Of a DNA stretch of 64,000 nt, positions 10,543-22,656 are shown in pieces. The notes under the pieces are model-generated. The model searched no databases. It was not told the DNA's origin and was given only the letters and a program-made list of their open reading frames with translations. The stretch is from Paramecium octaurelia. Its lineage: Eukaryota > Ciliophora > Oligohymenophorea > Peniculida > Parameciidae. The translations under genes were made by a program, and so were the position numbers. The stretch lies in the NCBI GenBank assembly GCA_905182995.1, contig CAJJDP010000126.1, forward strand, positions 187,762 to 251,761, given 5' to 3'. How positions within the stretch are numbered: position 1 is the stretch's first letter; each line of letters opens with the position of its first letter.

Positions 10543-13500
10543 TCATTTCAAATCATATAATTTTTAAACTAATTAAAGAATTTGCTGATCTAAATTGCTC
10601 TTCTCTTATTATAAACATTTCTAACATCTAACACAGTCTTTACAGATAATAGAGTCATTTGAATAGCTTAAGGCTTTTAATAAAATTAAGAATAACTATT
10701 AGTTGTTTTGTTTTAACTAAAATGTATATATATTTAATTTACATGTTCGTCATCTAATTCGCATAGTGTAGGTAATATATAAGTATCCAATAATTGTCTA
10801 TAATTTTAAGTATCTTTTTCAATTTCTTACAGTCTTAATTTTTGCATCTATTAATCCTATTCCTCTGGGAATTGGGGATTTGTTCTGATCATTTCATGCT
10901 TCTTAATAAATATATCAATCGGTGCAATCAATGAGTCAAAATCGAAAATATTATGGTTCTTCAATTTATACTTTTTAATGATGATCATGCAACCATAAGC
11001 TTCTCTTTCCTATTTGAGCAAACCAGGCAAGGACTTCATGTCTTGCAAGACTCCTTACTTCCATATTAGATATCTTTGATCAATCTATGAATTGAATTGG
11101 ACAGCGAATTGATAGGAATAGAGGAATGTATTTTCAATGGTTTATAGTTATTGCAAATTTAACTTCTGATTGAAATGCTGTAAGATCTCTATGCTTATTT
11201 AGATCATTAAAAGTTAGGAAGTGAATTAAATGAAGCAATCCTCTATCATATTTCTCATTCTACTAGAAGTCAAGGATTGATTGGCAAAACTTGATAGTTT
11301 AGTAGGTGTGGTTAATCGAATCATCCTATCAATGAATTAAACAATTTATTCCCATTCTTCTTCATTAAACATCATTCCAATTTTAATAGTCATATTTTTA
11401 ACTGAAAGAATGCTATATTTAGCCAATTTGAGATTTTAATTTTGTATACAATTTTCAAATAGTTTTAGAAATTCAGATAGCAACCCTCTTAATTTCTAAA
11501 AGTATCGCTTCATTAAGTTGATGATCAAAGAGAAACTCTTTTTACACGAGTCCTTAAACCAATCATTGTTGGCATTGGCAACTATATGATTTTGTTGAAA
11601 AGTAAACTGAATTTCATCAAAAATTGGTCTAAGTACAGTACTGAAGACCATTTTCCAAAATTCTGCACTAAAGGCATATCCGAATTGTTATAAGGATTCA
11701 AACAAGGCTTCCATTGACTTTGCCTATATTTTGTTTCTCTTATCTCCTGCTAGTCCTGAGAGCACTCCAAGTAGGGGAATCCATATCTTTTCAAGTTAAA
11801 CTGCTGTGGAAGCATTTCTAACAGTAGCCTCTGGTTCTTCGGATTCATTCCAGTTGAGTTTGGGTGTTATCTAAGCTTGTTTTGATAGATATCCTAAACA
11901 TTTGATAGTAAAATCAATGGATGCCAAAGCCATGTCTTCTTGATTCTTGCCTGCTAAAACCTTTAATGTCTGTATGAGATCGATAAACACATCTTACAAC
12001 AGATCTAGATTATGCTCCATGATTTAGGAGAGTATTTGGAATGCTATTTTACAAATTTTATCGTTTTCCTCTTTCAATCCTAATGCTATTAAGCCAAAGA
12101 TCATTCGCCATCCAGATCTGATGTTGTGTTTATGATTTAAGACAATGTGATTAATACAAGAAAGAATGAACTCTTTGACTTCTAGATTGGACTATAAAAA
12201 TATAGTTTCGAATGGTTTTAAGACATCTCTTTAGAATTAAAAATCATATAATTCATCCTTCTATAGAAACTTAATGCTTAACTATTTTAGGGAGTCCACG
12301 GTGAACATGGCCACTTTCTTCTCCTTCACTGCCACTTCGTTAATATGATCCTTCACTATATTCCACATTTTAGTCCATACAAAACTTACCCTCTTCATAT
12401 TGTAATCACAAACTTCGACTAATTTTTACAGACAAAACAGACGAGGATGAGTTTGATATATTTCTTGTTTGGACATAAAACATAGAGCATTAATAAATTC
12501 CTGAATTGCTTCATCGTCTAATTGTTTCGATTACACAAAAATCTTATCAATCAGATCTGATTCCAATAATAACTCAGGCAAAATGGTGATAGTTTATCCA
12601 TCAGCATTGTCCTTGGATTGCTGTATCATTCTCATCTCATCAAGTCTGCTAATCATTTTTAAGATACTCTTCCATCCATTCTCTCTTAGTCCATTTCCAA
12701 TTAAGGGAACAGTTTACAGGATTTATTTAATCAGATTGATGTGTTTATTCGATATCTAACCTTAATTAAGTCTTGTTGCCTTTATTAAATTGTTCATGTA
12801 ATCCTGGAGGGGAATTGAAAAAAAAGAACATAACTTAATAAATAGGACTAGGCCTTGAATGCATTGATTTGAGGCTTGCTCCATCTAATCATTGTTAAAT
12901 ACGAATAGGAACATCTCAAAGGAAGGCTTGCCTATACATTCCAAAAATGGTTTGATTAAATAAGCCATGTCCTAATTAATAATTTAATAGAGAGTCTCAT
13001 GGGAATCTTGCTTGGTTTTAATTAGTTCACTTCCTTATTTAAGTAAAGCTTCCTTTTCCCTCTAAAACAAATCCTATTTCTTTCTTATACTTTGAGTTAG
13101 AGATTCTTTCATGAACACACGACTTTTCTCCTTTTCTCTCACTGCCAATGGTTATTTGAGAATGGAATTGTAAGTTTGAGTCAAATAATCTTGGGGTAGA
13201 TCATCGCCGTCGTTGATTTATCTTGCCAATTTTTGAAAGTCACTCAACTTCATCTTTTCAGCAACTGAGGGATTATGCAAATCTGTTTGTAACATAACCA
13301 ATAGATAACAGTAGGTGTAAATGCTGCCACTGGATTTGAAGGTTGAGTTTGGGTTTTCTTTGTAATACCTATCTGAGAATTTTTAGACTACTCGATCCAC
13401 TTACATAGCCTCTCCTGGTAGTGTAAATTAGTCTAGGTAATATCTTAAGGCTTATTCAACGGTGAGATCCTTGAATTTCAAGAGGTCGGTGAATTCACTT

Positions 13501-15518
13501 AAGACTTTGATGTTTAATTGTTGGTGTCCTCCTAGAAAGGCTCCGATGGCATCTTTGCTTACTTGCTGTTAATTTTCTCTGAAGAACTTAGCAATTTCTT
13601 TAGCACTAATTTAATTAAACAAAATTACTCATTCTAAATGATCTAGGCATCGAGGAGATATTTGATTCCTTTTTCAGGGTTCTTCTTGAAGAGCTAACAT
13701 CCTTTCATAATTTCCTATTTCAGTTATCTTTGTATTTCGATGGGATTGATATACATCACGGTGGTGTTGTCATTGAGATTGGCATTTTAATCTTCCATTT
13801 ACGGTGATCCAATTTCTTCAGAGGGAGTGATGATAAATTTGTCAAACACTTTGTTTAAACCATCCATAACATAAGAGAGAGCCTTGATAGCCAAGTGTTT
13901 TAAAAGAATTTCTTATTGGGTTTGAATTTGGTATTCTGCTTTTTGATAGATGGAGATCACAATAATCTCATAGAAGGTATTAATTATTTTGGACATCAAA
14001 CACTCATGCTTGGTATGACAGTCGTAATTGATATAAAATTCCAATCCAGTCTTTGGCCTTTCCAAAATACTGCATAAACTCTCAAGTGCAGTTTGTTTGT
14101 GTAATACATTGGAATTCGCACTTAGAAGTATGTTTAAATAGATTTGGTTGATGAAGATGGCCATTTCGTATTTAATGCTTTTTCTCATGATGCTGACTAG
14201 TCTTTAAAATATCCTGAAACTAAACTGATACAAGGTTTTTTCAGTTTCCAAACAATACTTTAATAGTTGATTGCACAACCTTTCTTTGGTTGTTTTAATG
14301 AACTTTTCATTTTTACTCAAGACAAAGTCGGGAGTCTCAAGAATGTACAAGAGACACTCAAGAATGATCTATTAGTTTTTAGCTTATTCCAAGGTTGTTT
14401 TATTAAGGAGCAGATTGCATAGGCTATCATACAATTGTAATGCGCAATCAAGGTTTTCTTCGAATTGCTTCACAGCTCCACTGTAGGTGCTTTAAGCTTG
14501 TTCTACATATTCCTAATGTTGGCGCTTGCAGATGAAAGAGCAAATAGGCACTCTATGATCTTTGCAATAGAGATTGGCAGATTTTCTACACATCACACAA
14601 TAGCCAAAGTAACCTGCAGGTTGTTTTCTTTCGTTTAAGATGTCAGATTGAGGAGAGAAATCCAATGAAGTCTTATTCAAACATACCATGTCGACCAATT
14701 GGAGCATGACCAATTGAGTTAATTTTTGGACTGAATCTTCTTTGATAGACATTCTACGTTTGTTTCTTTAAATTGTGAAAACCTAATAAATTATGATGAA
14801 TCAAAGTACTTCTCCCTCCACAGCTTAGAAGGTATAATTGATAATCTGATAGAGCATATTCTTGGTATTCCTATCAACGGTCTGTGTTCTAGAACCTATG
14901 CTTAATGTATAGTATACGAGTGTATGAGAAGATTATCGTCCTAACAATTCTGGTGAGGTTTTGTGATGTTACATAGCAATAGGGGTTCAGAACGAATGCA
15001 ACCAACAACTTTAGACCTTGGATTATGATCTCATCCTTATCAAACAGGCAGGATGTTACTGAATTGATTAGCACATCCATGATTGTCTAGGGGATTATAA
15101 TATAATGACAATACTCTTTTTTCGCCTTTGTTATAATTGGAATCATTGAAGAGTTCTGAAAATTCATCCGTATAGAACTCTTGCGAAGTGTCCTCTATTC
15201 TGCCATCGATAAATCCATTTGAAACCAATCTCTATTTGGATCAATCATTAATTCATTACAAATAAGGTGGATAAGGCCAATTAAGTGAGTTTTGTTTATC
15301 TCATATTGATCGTCAATCTGAAAACCACATTGTGCTTACCCAATTTAGGCAGACGTTCACATTTCACAAGATCTTAGTTTCTTAATTCCATACATACCAA
15401 TCATTTTGTTCAAAAAGTCTTTGAAGGAAGGATACTGTTTGGGAATGTTCTTCCTCACTTTCTCCATGTAGTCCAACAATATTTCCTGATACTTTGGCAA
15501 CACATATTGTCTATTCAT
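10543..15518 (-). CDS. Sec7-domain ARF guanine-nucleotide exchange factor, BIG/Sec7 type
   Basis: Predicted 1,598 residues from ATG 15518 to TGA 10545-10543. Seven short introns were placed (for example 15397-15373, 15259-15232, and one of 23 nt near 13,600) and the spliced length is exactly divisible by three. The N-terminal DCB-like region (LTQLALSTLFRLVSNGFIDG) and HUS-like helices precede the Sec7 domain at about residues 580-770, seen as IAKFFRENQQQVSKDAIGAF, FTLPGEAMQVDR and YLLVMLQTDLHNPSVAEKMK. The glutamate of PGEA is the catalytic glutamic finger. HDS-type alpha-helical repeats fill the C-terminal half. BIG/Sec7 proteins activate ARF GTPases at the trans-Golgi and drive vesicle budding. 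Length agrees with the family. The C-terminus carries a CKDC/CQKC cysteine pair after the last intron. ATG 15638 would add 40 residues including a hydrophobic stretch; I consider that less likely. Confidence 0.9.
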
Positions 15519-15717
15519 TAATAAATAAATTATTGCATATATTGTGATCAATAGAACAATAATATCAATTAGTTTTAATAACACATACTGTAGAGAGAGC
15601 TCCTTAATATCAAACTTATTATTATAAATTAGAAACATAGTTAAAACATTTACATTCTCAATATCAATCTAAAATCAATTTAGTTAATTTAAATAGTAAT
15701 TTTATATTATATAATAC
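15519..15717. promoter_or_regulatory. Divergent promoter region between Sec7 and MyTH4-FERM genes
   Basis: About 200 nt of AT-rich DNA separates the two divergent start codons and must hold both promoters. No conserved element was recognised. Confidence 0.4.
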
Positions 15718-18700
15718 ATGCGAGGCTCAGAAAGATTATTATATATGGGCAATTTCCATTGTTTGTGTGCAGGAGTCAATGAGAATGAATCCCTGTGGTA
15801 GATGAAACGCATCATCGTGACAGACACGTACATCTATTATTTCCCATACACGAATTACACCATAAAAACACCAAAAATTAATGAGGATTGGTCCAATTAT
15901 AAGGATTTGCCATCCACTATACCGTAGATATAGGAGAGAATGCAATATATTAAGCAGAACAAATTAGATCCTGACTCTGTTACTGCTCCTCCTCTTCAAG
16001 TACAATAGGTTTCAGATAAATAAGTGTTCATGATCCCAATTGAATAGTTAGTTAATTATTTGTCAAAGGATGGATACAACACCAGCATCTCATCAATCCA
16101 GGGATAAGCTATATGTTTGATCAATAAGCTGAGCAAGCAAGTGTAATATTTGATAGCCTAAAATTAAGCGGATAATTTAAAATTCTTCAGATCCATAATA
16201 GTTGGAAATGCATTTCAAAAGTACTACACTGATAGAAATTCCAAAAAGATTCAATTGAATCAGAATGTAATCACATGGCTGCAGGATAGTGTTACTGAAG
16301 TTATTGCTAAGCTGGATTGCAACAACGAAAACCTGATTTCAACTTATCAAATATTGTGTGAGTGCAACAATCTAGTGAATGGTCTGATCTTCAGATTGAA
16401 TTTGAACGAACACCTTAAATCATTGGAATTGCTGTTGGAATCTATTAAGCCAGATTAGATCATCAATCTAACCCTCAAGAATTGTAATCTTAAGTCAATC
16501 ATGATCTAGGAAATAGCACCAATCCTTAAGAAACGACCCTATCTCTAGCAATTAGACTTCAGCCAAAACGCAGTGGATGACAGAGGCATCGATTCAATTG
16601 CGATGCTCTTTGAAAAATGCTTGGATATCAATTACATCAACCTCTCTGCCAATGTCTTATAAGGCAAGGAACAGTACCTAGAGATCTTCCTACTTAAAGC
16701 AGGAGCCATCCTAAATAAGGTGTCTATTGATTTAAGCTAAAATCAATTAAATGACTCCAGCATCCCCATTATTGAGAATAGAATTATCAAAGATGACAAT
16801 TGCTAGATTGTTAACATCAATCTTAGTTACAATCGATATTCCAAAGATGGTCAAATGTCTTTGTTTAATTTATTCTCTAAAAAAGCAAAGCCACATCTTG
16901 TGTATAAAATATATCCCTTGCCCTACACCTAACTAGTGGTCGAGTAATTGTTTAATCTAAAGAAGAACCATCAATAAGAAATCATTTTCGAAGAATCTCA
17001 GGAATTACAGGGATCCCAAGCTCGGAGGGGTCACTCTATTTTGAAATAGCCATAACAGCACACTTAACATCATCCAACATTGTATCAGAAACAAACCATT
17101 CAATTTAATTTCCCACCACAATTACCTTAAAGACATTAAATCACTTTCCTTAAAAAACAAACAAAAAAGCAGCTTCCCTCAAATGCTAAAGTATTGTAAG
17201 AGATAAGAAATAAGGAGGAATAGATTCTGTAAGTTTTGCAGTTAAATAATAATGATCCTCCAGTTGAAGAGATCTATCAGGTCACAGAGGAAATTAAGAC
17301 GTTTTAATATAACATCTCACACACAATAGTGAATCAATTGTTACAGATGATTTGGAGTAAACTAAATGATGCCATCCTATTTAGGGACAATTACTCAATT
17401 AGTTTCTTGACCTTCTCTTCATTTAATTTAGGAATGGACATTACTATATTCAAGGAAAAGTATGTGAAATTGTCAAGAAAGTTGTAATTGATTGAAAATA
17501 GAATTAATAAACTGCTGAACTTTCAAGTTGAAGAGAGTAAGATCAATAAAGAACTTGATGATTTGATAGCATTATGTCATAGATTGGATATTAGGGGAAC
17601 TCCAATTGATTTCTTGTTGCAATTGAAATTAGAAAGAGAAACCATAATACGAAAATTAGTGTACCAGGATTATGTATGGCAATTTGAATACTATGATGAT
17701 CTATTAAATGATTCAACATAGTTTATTTTTAGAGATAAAGAATATGCATCGAAATAATTACTGCAACCATTGCCAGTTGCACCCACTCTCCTTTTGCATC
17801 CACTCAACATCAGTTACTACGATTTGACTAAAATTTCAATACAGGAATATGAATAACATCTGGAGACTCTGACAAAAATTATCATATATCAGAACTCTTA
17901 TTAGGATAAGACTCTTATCAACACTTATAACATATTGGATTTCGATAAAGTGGAGAACGAAAAGATATTGTACTTCGCCAAGCTTGGTTAAAGGAGAGCC
18001 AAATTTATAGTGTACAACCATTTTGAAAATTTCAATTAAAATATCTGGAATGAGAATTCTGAAGAACACTAACTAAATTTGGTTAGAGTAGTTGTGAACT
18101 ACTATTCTGCTCAATACCGTAAATAGCAATTAAGGTACTATTTAGAGAAGGTGTCTCACAATTACACCGAAATGAAGTTAGACGAAATAATAGAAGATAT
18201 CGATGTTAAACAATTAAATTGTGAACACAGATATTAAATCTCTGACTTAAAGATAAAACATCTTAGGATTACTTTACCAGAACCCAGCACTCAAGAATTC
18301 ATTTAATCAAAACATATTTTTGAATATCCCTATCTAAATCGCATATAGCAATTAGATATTGAGGATCCTATCTACGTGTTCGCTTAAAGTGAATTAATCA
18401 AATAGTTAAAGCACATTGTGTCATAGGTTGCCATTATGGAAAGTGAAAATTACGATAACAATTCTGTGCTCAATTCAGCTCATCTTGTCATCGACATTTG
18501 CAGTAATTCTCCTTGTCCATGTTTGTTGGCTGACGATCTCTACATTTTCCTTATTATGACATAATTGAAAGTAAAGGAAACTAGTTTTTCGAAGTTGTTC
18601 TCTTTGTTTTTGCATTATCTGAGTCCTTCCAAAACTTTAATGTAGCCTCTTTACGATTGGTTAATAAGCACTTACTAAGAATTAAGGTTTCATCAATTGA

Positions 18701-20718
18701 TGACTGCATGGATAAATTATGCTCCTATGATCTATTGGTTACCTTCAATATAAGAAATCAATTTCAGATTCACTAAGCCCAAGATTATGATACACTATCT
18801 ACATTCGAAGATACTCTAAGTTGAATTCAATGGGTATGCAACAGTTTCAGAGGTGATGAATCAAATATACGAGGAGGTATCTGAGAGGGATAAAGGAAGT
18901 TTGTGGTTATACGTAAGAGTGGAATTCAAGTAAGAGTAATAATAGAATTCTGGTAATGTCTTAAAGTATTTGGACATCCCTTTGCTTGGTTAATTGGGAT
19001 TTTGGGAACACGTCTCCCGTATTAGTCAATAGTATAATGTGCTCTCAATTGAACTGAGAAGGAGAATCTTTTGTATGGATTGTGTTGAAATTCAATCGAT
19101 ATAAGAGATCACTAATTAGTTCATCAATTACCCTTACATCTGTTAGCATTACAACAGTGAAAGCATCAATAAGATTATAATCATATTGATGTGCATTGAA
19201 TCAATAAATGATGAACAGTAGAACACCTAGGACATCAATATTTACAACTATATCTAATTTATACCAGTTCACTTAAGAGGTTAAATAGATATAGATGATT
19301 TAATCAATTAGCATTAGGAGATGATTGCTTAATTTGCTTATTTTGATTAAACTTAACTAACTAAATTGATTAAAATCATTTTATCATTTAATCCTTGTTT
19401 TAATGGGTCAATTTATTAAGTGAATTTTGAAAAAGACAATTGTGAGATGATCGTAAATTATCATGGAATTTACATTTACCAAGGCACATCCTTTGTGTAA
19501 TCCATACTGTATTCTGAAATAGTAGGAATATCGATTTCATCTGCTTAGTTGAGATTGCATTCATTTAGATAGAAATTCAATAAATTGATCTTCACCTTTT
19601 AAGATGACTAAAGTTTGGAGTGCTATCAGAACATCCTATCCTACATGGTCTTGCTATCAAAAGAAAAGCCAGAGTATTTCAGTCTTTATTACGAGTACTC
19701 GAAAACAAGATTCAAATACAATCTGCACTTAACTAATTCATTTGATTAGGATGAAATTGTTGAATAATTGCTATCTCTGGCCCAAAAAACAGGAATCTAG
19801 AATATTTTAGAACGCTATCAATAAATCTATATCTAAAAGTTTTTGGAAGATAGTCATCTATCAAGAGTCGCAAAAAAGTAGTTGAAATTGCTCTAAATCA
19901 TTTAATCTGCAACACCCTTTAGGCCTCTGGATCAAATATTTCCATTTCAGAAGGAGTGTCCTTTAATATAGTTTCTTAAACCCAAGTTCCCTTAATGTCA
20001 AGACATCAATATGTACTTTGGCAAAGGCAGTAGAAATGAAATAAAGAGATTGTTTGATCCAATCAGAGAACTCTTCCCTTCAGTTGAATATTTAGATGAC
20101 TCACCTCATTCTTCAAGAGCGAAGTCGGCTAAGGAATCTTTAAAGTTTGAAAATTAATTGCTTGGCTCGAATCATCTCAAATCATAAAGATCGAAGGGAA
20201 TAAGTTCTGAAAGCAGGAAGGTTTCTTTGATTAATTCCAGAAAAACTTTAGAGCAAATCCAAATAAAATCGGAGGAGAAATAGGAAGTAAAATCAGAGCA
20301 ATAGACTTATCGAAAGATTTCAAATGACAATATGTTTAAGTCTTAAGAGATTCAATCTGAGAATAATCAGAAGGCCAGTTTTATTTATAAGATCTAAGAG
20401 GAGGAGGAGAACATCAAATCAGAATATAGTCCCAGTATGTTGTAATAGCAAAATCTAAGAGTCAGTTTGTCTTTGAGTAAGACGGTGGAGCATGTGATGT
20501 TCTAATCCCATGAGAGCGATTTAAATCGACTGAGATTGGAGGGAGTCTTGAAATCCTAGTAATCAGCGATATTGCTGTAAAACCAATAAGACTCTCGAAC
20601 ATAGTCATCCCAATAGTTATTGGACAAGGACAATGAAAGCATTTTTGGTTCAGTCAATAGCATAAAGTCAAAGAAGGAATAGAAGTTGCATTCGTAGTCT
20701 TAATAATTTATCAATTGA
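15718..20718 (+). CDS. Leucine-rich-repeat MyTH4-FERM protein without a myosin motor, 1,666 residues
   Basis: A single uninterrupted 1,667-codon frame from ATG 15718 to TGA 20716-20718. Order of parts: an N-terminal globular segment (about residues 1-120), helical region, leucine-rich repeats at about 240-400 (LTLKNCNLKSIMIQEI, LQQLDFSQNAVDDRGID, INLSYNRYSKDG), a Lys/Gln-rich linker, a helical middle, a MyTH4 domain at about 885-985 (YIFLIMTQLKVKE, LFSLFLHYLSPSKTLMQPLY), then a FERM module at about 1,020-1,320 (FNGYATVSEVMNQIYEEV, WINYAPMIYWLPSIQ) and a disordered charged tail. MyTH4-FERM tandems are known from myosins VII, X and XV and from some kinesins and plexins, where they bind microtubules and cargo. 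Here no motor domain precedes them. A role linking cytoskeleton and membrane or cortex is inferred. The absence of introns over 5 kb is notable. Confidence 0.85.
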
Positions 20719-20749
20719 TCTTATTTTATTAAATATTAACATAAATCTT

Positions 20750-22547
20750 TCATCCATTCACACTCAATTTTTAACTATATTGAAATTTATATACTTCATA
20801 TTCCTAAATGAGAAAATCCCAATTTTACAACTAGGTTTCACAATCACAAAATACTTGATTATTGGTGTAATACCGCATATTATCTAAGTAAAAACGGACC
20901 TCATTCAACAGTTTATCAGTTTCAATCATAAATTGCTGATCGAATTACTCATTGAAATGATTCAACATATACACATACTGGTCTCTCTTCTCATTGACAT
21001 AAAAGGTCTCTTTGGGTAGCATGATTTCTTTGGCGTATTTAATGTCTGTGAAACACCTATTGATGTCTATTTTAGATTGTAAATCTGAATTCAAACCCCA
21101 TTTCTACAAGTCCTCTAAAATATAAGTAAAACATCAACTTAATGTGAATAGTTCTTCTTTTCGTTTTTCTAAGAGAAAGAATTCATTTGAAAAGTTTTGA
21201 AATGTCTCATTGAGATTTGATTTCAATTCAAAGAGTTGTTATCTAGAATTCTTGAATTTCACAAGTGTAATCAACAACACATCCATGATTTGTTTGGTGG
21301 ATCTCAAGATGAAGTCTTTTTAGGTTTACTAAATTAATGTTAATTGATGATACAAAGTGAGACTTAATCATGCTCAAGGCTTTTCCAAATTCTTAGGCTT
21401 CAAAGTATTGAGGAAGTGAAACACATAATTGCTGAATCATTTCAATTGAAAATCCCAAATTCTATTGTCCTTTGTAAGTGAATTCGGCAAACTATTCCAA
21501 ATGTTTTTAGATGATTTCATAATTTGCCTATTCTGAATTAAGATACGAATAGTAATCTTTGTATTTTTGGTACTGATTCTAATTGAATTGGACTGACAGT
21601 GTTCCTGTCTTTGATTATTTTTGATTGAGATTATATTACTTAATGACAGTTTACTGATTGTAAAACTTTGATTAGAATTATTTGGGATTGGTTTCATTCA
21701 GGAAATGCAAGCTGGGAGCAATGGTTCTGATGATCGGTTTCTTATTGTAGATTTATAGGAATATCTGTGAATTTAAATATCGATAATACAGTAAGCACTT
21801 TTATTATGTTCTACTACTCCTTCATGATTATATCGTAGTCATCAATGTCTTTGTACGGAAATGAGGGTATCTAGACTCGATAACAATAATACAATAAATT
21901 CTGGGAAGGCTGCACAAAGTACATTTCTCAATTAGGCAAAATCTTAAAGGGTTCTCTTGATCTTCCATTCCATTGGGTTAACTTAAATGGGAAACACGAT
22001 CTATTTGGAAAAGAAATCTAGGATTCCTCCTCTTTCTTCGATTGGTCTAAAGAAATACTCTGAAAATTACGCGCTGATTTCAAATTACAACTCAACATTT
22101 TCATCAATAAAAAAATACAATTGTTTGCATTTAATTGTTTTTTCGTATGGTAAGATATGCATTTTATCATTCTAATTGCATAATAATTGATGATGTACAA
22201 TTTTGATAGCTTCTTATTTTTGATTTTATGCATATACTTCCTTTTCAATAAATGAAAAGGAGCCTATGATCTCTGGAGATTCAGGTTCTATCAATGGGGT
22301 TTAGACCTGTATTTGGTCTTATTCTTAATTTATGTTGTACGGAATACTTTCTTGCTGATATTACTAAATGATGTTCAACAATTCGCCATAAGTCCATTCA
22401 CTTAATTCATGACCTAATTGAAAATGCTGTGGTACCTTTTTCTGGTTCCTTCTGAAGCACGAAGTACTCGAAGTCTTCTTGGTTGTATCCTTTGTTGATG
22501 ATTTCTTCAATTAATAATTATTGCTCCTTTGTAAATTTTTAACTCAT
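20750..22547 (-). CDS. PX-domain sorting nexin
   Basis: ATG 22547, TGA 20752-20750; with introns of 22 (22435-22414), 22, 25, 25 and 24 nt the coding length is 1,680 nt, 559 residues. After about 100 acidic/Gln-rich residues comes a PX-like domain: KEVYAQNQKQEAIKI, WKIKRTLQDFAQLRNVL, then AAFPEFIIPSFPYKD, the usual hydrophobic-proline loop of PX domains, and IAPSLHFLNETNPKQFQ as the closing helix. The rest is helical and charged (NYEIIQKHLEQFAEF, LRSTKQIMDVLLITLVK), consistent with a BAR-type dimerisation domain as in SNX-BAR proteins. Such proteins bind phosphoinositides on endosomes and shape recycling tubules. The first residues MSQKFTKEQQLLIEEI fix the start. The gene is convergent with the MyTH4-FERM gene, stops only 31 nt apart. 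Confidence 0.75.
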
Positions 22548-22656
22548 AATTATGGAAATCAAATTTATTAATTAGATTTTAAGTTTATTTATATGATGAC
22601 ATTTTCCATCTGTTTTAAGAAACGATTAAATTTTATAATAATTCATAAAAAACATA

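Noticed and set aside
15357-15638. Separate 93-residue membrane protein ending at a TGA
   Set aside because: Splicing a 25-nt intron (15397-15373) removes the TGA frame and joins the reading to the Sec7-family N-terminus; the hydrophobic stretch lies upstream of the preferred start.
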